A stretch of DNA of 59,938 nt from an uncultured Neomegalonema sp. (GTDB taxonomy: Bacteria > Pseudomonadota > Alphaproteobacteria > Rhodobacterales > Rhodobacteraceae): positions 1 through 59,938 of the forward strand of contig CALFFK010000041.1 in the NCBI GenBank assembly GCA_937957975.1. Direction: 5' to 3'. The position numbers and the translations under genes were made by a program. How positions within the stretch are numbered: position 1 is the stretch's first letter; each line of letters begins with the position of its first letter. Positions 54,329 to 59,938 of the stretch are shown piece by piece. The notes under the pieces were generated by a model. The model was not told the origin of the DNA and did no database searches. It saw nothing but the letters and a program-made list of their open reading frames with translations.

Positions 54329-55828
54329 TTATTGGCGTAAAGCAGCTTCTTCGAAAAGTTCGCTCAGGATTGCGCGATGCGGCGGGAAGACGATGTCGAT
54401 CTCGGTTCCCCGCCCTTCGATGGAACGCAAATCAACAGTGGCCCCATGGGCTTTGGCAAGCAGGCGGACCATCGGCAACCCAAGGCCAATTCCCTCATAG
54501 GAACGATCCAGCGTATCATCCGCCTGATAAAAGGGATCAAAAACCCGCTCCAGCTTGTCTTCAGCGATGCCGATGCCTTCGTCGTAAAAACCCAATATAA
54601 CAGCACCATCAATGCGGAGCCGAACCGTTATCGCCACCGTCACAGGGTTCCGGGAAAACCGTACAGCATTGTCGAAAAGACTCGCGAGAATCGTTTGCAA
54701 TGCTGCCTTATCGGCAACGAGACCCTCCACTTCCGGGTCTACATCAACTGTCAGAATAACCTTCTTCCCGTCATAGGGCGGGCACAGCGGCTTGATGATG
54801 TCATTGATGAAACTTTTCAGATCAAAGATCTTTTCGTAAATGAAATTCTGTTGCCCGGATTCGATGCGAGAGAAGGCAATCACGGCATTGATAATGCCAA
54901 GCAACGACTTGCCACTCGTGCTGATCTGCCGGGCATATTCGGTCATTCTTTCCGACGCGCTTTCGCTTGCGATCAGATCTGAAAAGCCAAGGATTCCATG
55001 CAACGGCGTACGCAATTCATGGCTGATATTGGCAAAGAAGGAGGATTTGGCCCGGCTGGCCGCTTCTGCGTCACTTTTGGCTTTCAGGATGCTGTCCTGC
55101 ATCGCCCGTTGCTGCGTAATATCGAGCGAGACGTAGACCCCTCCGCCCTGTGGCGTGCGCGTCCGGCTGACGGCGAAGATCGCTCCATCAGAACCCTTGA
55201 TCTCGATTTCTCCGGTTTCGGAATTGTCGAGACCATCCGCGATGCGGTCAATCAGCATGGCGGTCAGGTCATCTGCACGCGGCGTTGAACCGGGTGTCTC
55301 ACCCGGCATCGCATCAAGCATCGCATCGAACCGGCTGTTTTTCGCAGTGCAGACCCCGTCGGCTTCCAGCGCCGCAATCCCGGCCCCGGCATTCTCAAGC
55401 GTGGTTTCAAGAAGCGCAGTCTTGCACTGAAGCGCCTTCATCGCCTCCGCATGGGCGATAGCATAGCGAATCGTTCGTTCCAGGATGCGCGCATCAAGAT
55501 CGCTCTTGTCGAGATAATCGGATGCCCCGGCTTTGGTCGCCGCCACATCAATATCGTGTTGTCCGACACCCGTAAGCAAAACGAGAGGGACGAGAACCCC
55601 CTGTTCCCGCGCCATAGCGATAAATTCCAGACCGGTTCGGCCACCGATTCTGTAATCGACAAAACAAATATCGAAATCACCCGCTTCCAGACGCACGAGC
55701 CCCGGCTCATACGCATCAACCCAGTCAAGCGTCACCGTCATCCCCGGAATCTCCGCAAGGACTTCGCTGGTGATTTCGTAATCGTCTTCGTCATCCTCTA
55801 TCAGGAGGATTCTGAGGGCGCGGCTCAT
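54329..55828 (-). CDS. receiver-PAS-histidine kinase (hybrid with N-terminal REC domain)
   Basis: A 499-residue signalling protein without membrane segments. Residues 5-125 are a receiver: acidic pair EDDEDD, phospho-Asp in ICFVDYRIGGR, then VLLTG and DYLDKSDL. Residues 135-250 look like a PAS domain (LENAGAGIAALEADGV, GGGVYVSLDITQQR). The kinase core has the H-box FFANISHELRTPLHGILGFS and ATPase motifs DNAVRFSRN (N), GFYDEGIGI (G1) and YEGIGLGLPMVRLL (G2). The start MSRALRILLIEDDEDD follows the Rcp1-like regulator by 13 bases, so it is the last gene of the three-gene signalling cluster. Its receiver could accept phosphate from the PAS kinase. Confidence 0.9.
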   Translation of the reverse strand: MSRALRILLIEDDEDDYEITSEVLAEIPGMTVTLDWVDAYEPGLVRLEAGDFDICFVDYRIGGRTGLEFIAMAREQGVLVPLVLLTGVGQHDIDVAATKAGASDYLDKSDLDARILERTIRYAIAHAEAMKALQCKTALLETTLENAGAGIAALEADGVCTAKNSRFDAMLDAMPGETPGSTPRADDLTAMLIDRIADGLDNSETGEIEIKGSDGAIFAVSRTRTPQGGGVYVSLDITQQRAMQDSILKAKSDAEAASRAKSSFFANISHELRTPLHGILGFSDLIASESASERMTEYARQISTSGKSLLGIINAVIAFSRIESGQQNFIYEKIFDLKSFINDIIKPLCPPYDGKKVILTVDVDPEVEGLVADKAALQTILASLFDNAVRFSRNPVTVAITVRLRIDGAVILGFYDEGIGIAEDKLERVFDPFYQADDTLDRSYEGIGLGLPMVRLLAKAHGATVDLRSIEGRGTEIDIVFPPHRAILSELFEEAALRQ

Positions 55829-55841
55829 CTTTGAATTCCGC

Positions 55842-56306
55842 TCAGGCAGCACGGTTCACGCATTCGGGCGGCAGGGCAACGATCTCGACCCAATAATGCC
55901 CGATTGCCTTGACCACATCGATCAAGCCCTCAAACGTGACAGGCTTCGTGATAAAGGAGCTGACGCCCAGTCCATAGGTACGAATAATATCCTCTTCGGC
56001 CTTGGACGTTGTTAGTATGACGACAGGAATCCGGCAAAGGTCCGGGTCTTCCTTGATCTTCGCAAGCGCCGTGCGACCGTCCATCCGTGGCATGTTCAGG
56101 TCGAGCAAGATCACCCCTGGATACGCCCGCCCCTTATGCTCGGCGTATTTTCCTTCACGGCGCAGATATGCGAGCAATTGCTCACCATCCTCGACGAAAT
56201 CGACAGGATTCTGAAGAAGGCTTTCCTCGAAAGCCTCATCAATCAACATACGGTCATCGGCGTCGTCATCAGCCACAAGAATGGTGATGGGTACAGATTT
56301 TTCCAT
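55842..56306 (-). CDS. single-domain response regulator (Rcp1-like)
   Basis: A 154-residue CheY-type receiver. The acidic site is ADDDADDRML, the phosphorylated Asp lies in VILLDLNMPRMDGRTALAKI, then VILTTSKAEED and the conserved Lys in SFITKPVTFEGL. The 'VEDGEQLLAYLRREGKY' region is typical of Rcp1, the partner of cyanobacterial phytochrome kinases. The start MEKSVPITILVADDD lies inside the PAS-kinase gene end, overlapping by 38 bases, so expression is tied to that kinase. It has no DNA-binding output and probably shuttles phosphate. Confidence 0.92.
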   Translation of the reverse strand: MEKSVPITILVADDDADDRMLIDEAFEESLLQNPVDFVEDGEQLLAYLRREGKYAEHKGRAYPGVILLDLNMPRMDGRTALAKIKEDPDLCRIPVVILTTSKAEEDIIRTYGLGVSSFITKPVTFEGLIDVVKAIGHYWVEIVALPPECVNRAA

Positions 56307-58287
56307 CTGTTCTTCCCTCAATTTTCGCATTGTTTCTTTGATTAACAGGCAGCGTCACGATGAATGTCGCGCCCTCCCCCTCGACGCCATCGGCATCAAC
56401 CAGACCATCATGGCGCTCCACGATCTTGCGCACCGTGGCAAGGCCGATCCCGGTTCCCTCATATTCGCCACGTCCATGCAGACGCTGGAAGATCGTGAAC
56501 ATCTGGGCCTTGTACTTGTTATCGAAACCGATACCGTTATCTGTGACCCAAAGAATGCAGTTATTGGATATCCCGTTACTGACGATCTTTGCCGTCACGG
56601 TCACGACAGGTTTCACACCAGGACGCTGGAATTTCAGGGCATTGCTGACGAGGTTCTGGAGCAATTGCCGCATCTGCGTGCGGTCGCCATCAATGGTGGG
56701 CAGATCCTTGAACCTGACCTCGGCTTCCGTTTCCTCAATCCGAATCTGAAGATCGCCGATGACGCCCGCAAGGCAATCATTGAGATCAATCTTACAGAAA
56801 GGTTTGGCATTGGTCGTGATACGCGAATAACTGAGAAGATCATTGATGAGCAGACGCATACGGCTCGTCGCACTTTGCATCCGTTCGACATATTTCTGAC
56901 CGCCTTCGGGCAGGTCGTCGCCGTATTTTGTCTTCAGCCGGTCGCCGAACGTCTCGATCTTACGCAGCGGCTCCTGAAGGTCATGTGACGCGACATAGGC
57001 GAAATCCTGAAGTTCGCGGTTCGAGACTTCAAGTTGCTTGTTGTAGCATTCCAACCGTTCCTGCGATCTTCGGAGGTCAGTAATATCGTGGTGGATGGAA
57101 ATCGAGCCGCCCCCCTGGGTCGGCTGATGCGTAACGGCGATGATGCGCCCATCAGCCAGATGCTGATAAATCGTTGTCTGTTTATCCTGACGCACCTGGT
57201 TGAGGCGCTCGGTACGAGCCAAATCTACATCGGCACTCGCATAATTGCGAATACGGGCCGTGTAATCCATGATTTCGGAAAGCGTTATGCCCGGTTTGAC
57301 CACGTCTGGCGAGAAGCCATACATCTTCAGATATTCTTTGTTACAGACCATCAGAGTCTGATCTGGCGAAAACATGCACAAACCCTGCATCATGTTATCG
57401 AGAGCGGCTTTAAAATGGAGATTGCGGCTGCGCAGTTGCTCACTGACCTCCAATATTTCGAGTTCCCGCTTCTTGAGTTCCGTGATGTCCGTCTGGATAC
57501 TCACGATCCCACCGTCCGCAGTGACCCGCTCGTGAGATTTGACCCAGATGCCATTGGCCATTAGCTGCGAATGGGGCTGACCAGGATTATGGTGTTCCTT
57601 AATACGCCAGCGCATGAAATCTTCGGGTCGCGTATCGCCAAGCATATAGCTCTGCCGCGTGACGCTGGTTTTCAGCAAATCCGTAAAACTGCATCCTGGT
57701 GCAATTACATCGGCTATGGACGGATTCAGTTCGATATATCGGCGATTATAGGCGATCAGCAGATCCTTGGCATCAAACAGTGCGAAGCCATCTGCCATGG
57801 ACTCCAGCGCATGGGACAGGTGGGTTCGCGCAGCATTCGCCATGACCTGAAACCGGGCACAGTCGGTAATGCCGGTCTCCTGCACCGCAGCCGGTCTCAC
57901 CGTCTCGACCACCTGCCCGTCATCAAGCATCCGGCGGTGTACATATAATTCCACGCCCTCGGACGATTTATGACTGAAAGAATATCCCCCCACAGCCGCG
58001 AGGCGTTCCAGTCCACGATTAATCGTCTCTTCGGTCGAATCGGCATCACCAGAGGAGCGCGCGATACTGAGGCGTATAAGATCTTCCAGTGTAACGCCGG
58101 ATCGGGCTTCAGAAAGGGAGTAACCGTACAACTCACGATAGCGGGCATTACAATAGACGAGCCGCCGCTTCGGGTTGAACAATGCAAGGCCGGAATCGGT
58201 ACCTTCCAAAAGCCCCTTCAACGCCGAAGATGTGAAGGTCGGCACTTCTGTACCATCACTGGACAACGTGTCAGACAGTTCTGTCAT
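56269..58287 (-). CDS. multi-PAS sensor histidine kinase
   Basis: A 672-residue soluble kinase. Three PAS domains: about 20-130 (LLEGTDSGLALFNPKRRLVY), 150-280 (ESMADGFALFDAKDLLIAYN) and 300-415 (DNMMQGLCMFSPDQTLMVCN), the last followed by a HHDITDL hinge. The dimerisation/His domain has FAYVASHDLQEPLRKIETF, and the ATPase domain has NLVSNALKF (N), VTDNGIGFD (G1) and YEGTGIGLATVRKI (G2). This His-box type often pairs with Rcp1-like receivers, as here. No phytochrome or heme motif was seen, so the signal is unknown. The start MTELSDTLSSDGTE is preferred over an upstream extension. Confidence 0.92.
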   Translation of the reverse strand: MTELSDTLSSDGTEVPTFTSSALKGLLEGTDSGLALFNPKRRLVYCNARYRELYGYSLSEARSGVTLEDLIRLSIARSSGDADSTEETINRGLERLAAVGGYSFSHKSSEGVELYVHRRMLDDGQVVETVRPAAVQETGITDCARFQVMANAARTHLSHALESMADGFALFDAKDLLIAYNRRYIELNPSIADVIAPGCSFTDLLKTSVTRQSYMLGDTRPEDFMRWRIKEHHNPGQPHSQLMANGIWVKSHERVTADGGIVSIQTDITELKKRELEILEVSEQLRSRNLHFKAALDNMMQGLCMFSPDQTLMVCNKEYLKMYGFSPDVVKPGITLSEIMDYTARIRNYASADVDLARTERLNQVRQDKQTTIYQHLADGRIIAVTHQPTQGGGSISIHHDITDLRRSQERLECYNKQLEVSNRELQDFAYVASHDLQEPLRKIETFGDRLKTKYGDDLPEGGQKYVERMQSATSRMRLLINDLLSYSRITTNAKPFCKIDLNDCLAGVIGDLQIRIEETEAEVRFKDLPTIDGDRTQMRQLLQNLVSNALKFQRPGVKPVVTVTAKIVSNGISNNCILWVTDNGIGFDNKYKAQMFTIFQRLHGRGEYEGTGIGLATVRKIVERHDGLVDADGVEGEGATFIVTLPVNQRNNAKIEGRTDGKICTHHHSCG

Positions 58288-58639
58288 AGCGGGCCTTCTC
58301 CGATATCGCACGTCGCGTGAATCAGAATTTACCACGAACGGAATAAGGAAACGTGAAACCGAAACGCGTTTCAGCCCCGTAACTTCACAAGAAAGTCATC
58401 ACTACAGGCAAGCGATAGATCAGCGGGAACATCTTCTCTGCATGACTTAAAAGGATTAGTGTAAATACGCGTCTCGCAGAATGGTTTTCCAATTTACTTA
58501 TTACACGTTAATGACGCCCATCACTCAACCTGGCCGCGTTTCGCGCTGAAACAATCGGTTTCCTGTTGCGTATCAACCCGCGCTGCGTCCATAAACACGT
58601 CAAAGGGGTTCAAGAGATGAACGCAAGGAGCCAACCGCT
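58288..58639. other. divergent intergenic region between PAS kinase and small membrane protein
   Basis: About 350 bases with AT-rich patches (58440-58520) that should hold promoters for both directions. I found no convincing gene or paired promoter boxes. A GGAAC at 58421 was considered as half of an EcfG-type site, but no matching -10 was found. Confidence 0.4.
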
Positions 58640-58891
58640 ATGACTACAGAAAAACCTATCACGATCTATTCGAAAGAGCTGATCTTCGCCGTCGCATTGA
58701 TCGGCATTATCATCGTGTATTTCATCTTCACGCAGATATGGAATGACGATGGCCTCATCACGGGAATTTTCTCGTGGTCCCGACTGCTGACGGTATTTTT
58801 TGCGGCCGGAGTAGGCTTCTGCATTGGCTGGATGGTATTCCCCCGCCTGCCTGCACGGGACTCCATGAGCAAGCTTACAGGGCGTAGCTGA
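58640..58891 (+). CDS. small two-helix membrane protein
   Basis: The 83 residues contain two hydrophobic helices, about 14-31 (LIFAVALIGIIIVYFIF) and 48-67 (LLTVFFAAGVGFCIGWMVF), joined by a polar loop, with a basic C-terminus. AAGGAG lies nine bases before the ATG and a strong hairpin follows the stop, so it looks like a real single-gene unit. No family was recognised. It is divergent from the PAS kinase and may or may not be related to it. Confidence 0.7.
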   Translation: MTTEKPITIYSKELIFAVALIGIIIVYFIFTQIWNDDGLITGIFSWSRLLTVFFAAGVGFCIGWMVFPRLPARDSMSKLTGRS

Positions 58892-58900
58892 CACTACAAA

Positions 58901-58931
58901 CTGGCCCTGCGACCGCAAAACGCAGGGCCAG
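58901..58931 (+). terminator. hairpin terminator after the small membrane protein
   Basis: CTGGCCCTGCG and CGCAGGGCCAG form a perfect 11-bp stem with a nine-base loop, 10 bases past the stop. The following ACATCTTTG is a poor T tract, but the stem is very stable. Confidence 0.8.
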
Positions 58932-59262
58932 ACATCTTTGCCGCATTTTGCCGACGCGCCCCCCATGGAGCGAAGAGGTCGGATAATACCGAGCGGTTAA
59001 GCCGTGCAGGGAAGGCGTGCATAGCACGTATTATAAAACCTTCACATCATTGGCCCTGTCGTCCTTGGCTTTATTGCCGGGATAGCAATCTACGAGAACC
59101 GGATGGATATTTCTGCCATCGGGTCGTTCATGTTGAAGGGTGCGGTAGAATGAATACCAGCAGTCACAGGCAGGGTGAATATCGCACCTTTATGTTGGTG
59201 ATTGTATCATGGATCGGCAGTGCCGATTCCAAATGGTCGTTGGTAACACCATAAATCCCGCT
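58932..59262. other. intergenic region with a membrane-protein-like ORF remnant
   Basis: About 330 bases downstream of both flanking genes. From 59043 to 59153 a plus-strand frame reads HIIGPVVLGFIAGIAIYENR and continues to a stop, which looks like one membrane helix plus tail. The frame has an upstream TAA at 59034-59036 and no ATG, GTG or TTG before the helix. It is either a degraded gene or chance. The remainder is unassigned. Confidence 0.4.
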
Positions 59263-59938
59263 TCAGCGCCCTGACGATCCCGGCAATCCGACGCCAAGCC
59301 CCTTTGGCCCCGCACCATCGCGGGGGGCGCGAATGCGTGACAGGATGGCGTTCGGCCCCGCCATCGCCATCCGGGCAAGGGGATTGGTGCGCATCCGTCC
59401 CTTGGCCTTTTCGATGCGCATAACATCATTGATGCGGCGGTCGAGGAAGTGCCAGGTTTCCTGCTTCTCAGGCGAGGTATCAGCCAGCCAGCAGAGCAAG
59501 GTTGAGGAAAAGACGCCAGAGAGCGTCAGGCGTTTCGTATACCAGTTATAATCCTCTGTAGTGTCTCCGGTGGCGTTCCAGATGCGATCCGCCGTCTCCC
59601 ATGTCAGGCGCGCGCCTTCGGGGGCATGGAAGGGTAACGCGAACATGGCTGTGGCGCGACGGATCGCTTCCTCATGGGGTTCCGCAATTTTCAGCCGGGT
59701 GTGGATGGCGGTTGTGATTTTCCTGGTCATGCCCAGTGCAGAAAATTCCGGCGTGTCGAGTTGTTCCACCATCTGCACATCCCCCCGGCGGTGGAAGGCA
59801 ACGGCAAGGTCCAGCGCGCCACGTGGAAAGGCGAGGCGGGCATGACCGGGATCAACCCCGGCCGCCGCTACAGCCCGGCGAAACAATGCTTCCGACCAAC
59901 CATCGAACGGCACATCCGGCAAGGCAGCATCGAGAATG
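59263..59938 (-). CDS. COQ9 family protein, 5' end outside window
   Basis: COQ9 proteins bind lipids and assist the hydroxylation steps of ubiquinone synthesis. At the right edge the frame reads ILDAALPDVPFDGWSEALF, the typical COQ9 N-terminal segment, so translation starts beyond the window. Further hallmarks are DPGHARLAFPRGALDLAVAF, SWETADRIWN-type residues (TWETADRIWNATGDTTEDYN) and WYTKRLTLSGVFSSTLLCWL, with FLDRRINDVMRIEKAKG near the end. About 224 residues are visible. It lies apart from other ubiquinone genes. Confidence 0.9.
   Translation of the reverse strand, partial: ILDAALPDVPFDGWSEALFRRAVAAAGVDPGHARLAFPRGALDLAVAFHRRGDVQMVEQLDTPEFSALGMTRKITTAIHTRLKIAEPHEEAIRRATAMFALPFHAPEGARLTWETADRIWNATGDTTEDYNWYTKRLTLSGVFSSTLLCWLADTSPEKQETWHFLDRRINDVMRIEKAKGRMRTNPLARMAMAGPNAILSRIRAPRDGAGPKGLGVGLPGSSGR

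Overview
The window is chromosomal DNA of an alphaproteobacterium, moderately GC-rich with AT-rich promoter gaps. The order of the str, S10, spc and alpha ribosomal operons, a COQ9 protein, a malyl-CoA lyase very like the Rhodobacter type, a DUF2799 lipoprotein and an RNase D/HRDC protein all fit that class, and Rhodobacterales-like lineages best. No rRNA, tRNA, CRISPR, IS element or prophage was seen.

Layout. (1) 1-8 kb: the start of an ATP-dependent DNA ligase, then a surface-glycan locus: GDP-L-fucose synthase, two glycosyltransferases and a methyltransferase with a repeat-built coiled coil, facing GDP-mannose 4,6-dehydratase (gmd). Gmd and Fcl together convert GDP-mannose to GDP-L-fucose, which the transferases could use. 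(2) 8-30 kb, all on the minus strand: rpsL-rpsG-fusA-tuf-rpsJ through secY-adk-rpsM-rpsK-rpoA-rplQ, followed by a periplasmic DegP-like protease and RarA. A recognisable promoter precedes rpsL, and terminators lie after tuf and rplQ. (3) 30-39 kb: etfBA, a DUF2799 lipoprotein, a short LOV blue-light protein upstream of malonyl-CoA synthetase, a YeiH-type transporter, a class-IV aminotransferase, pyruvate kinase and a conserved hypothetical membrane protein. (4) 39-43 kb: a 1098-residue protein joining a SIR2-like domain to a long TPR array; the usual catalytic His of the SIR2 fold reads as Tyr. (5) 43-54 kb: sufE; an overlapping rnd-cobK-D,D-carboxypeptidase operon; a truncated SNF2 helicase; malyl-CoA lyase; a TPR lipoprotein; modAB without modC; and a carrier protein with a seryl-tRNA-synthetase-like amino acid:[carrier protein] ligase. 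(6) 54-59.9 kb: a compact three-gene PAS kinase / Rcp1-like regulator / receiver-kinase cluster, a small membrane protein and the COQ9 gene, which runs off the right edge.

The least expected non-coding content is two families of imperfect palindromes in the 32-54 kb half. One has three full copies and one arms-only copy. Its 45-nt core is conserved while the outer stems differ in sequence yet still pair. The other has two 104-bp copies of equal length (92/104 identical). Neither was seen in the ribosomal block. The strongest candidates for something new are the SIR2-TPR protein with a substituted catalytic residue, the palindromic repeat families, the coiled-coil methyltransferase built from 54-bp tandem repeats and apparently lacking a standard start codon, and the LOV-MatB and carrier protein-ligase pairings.
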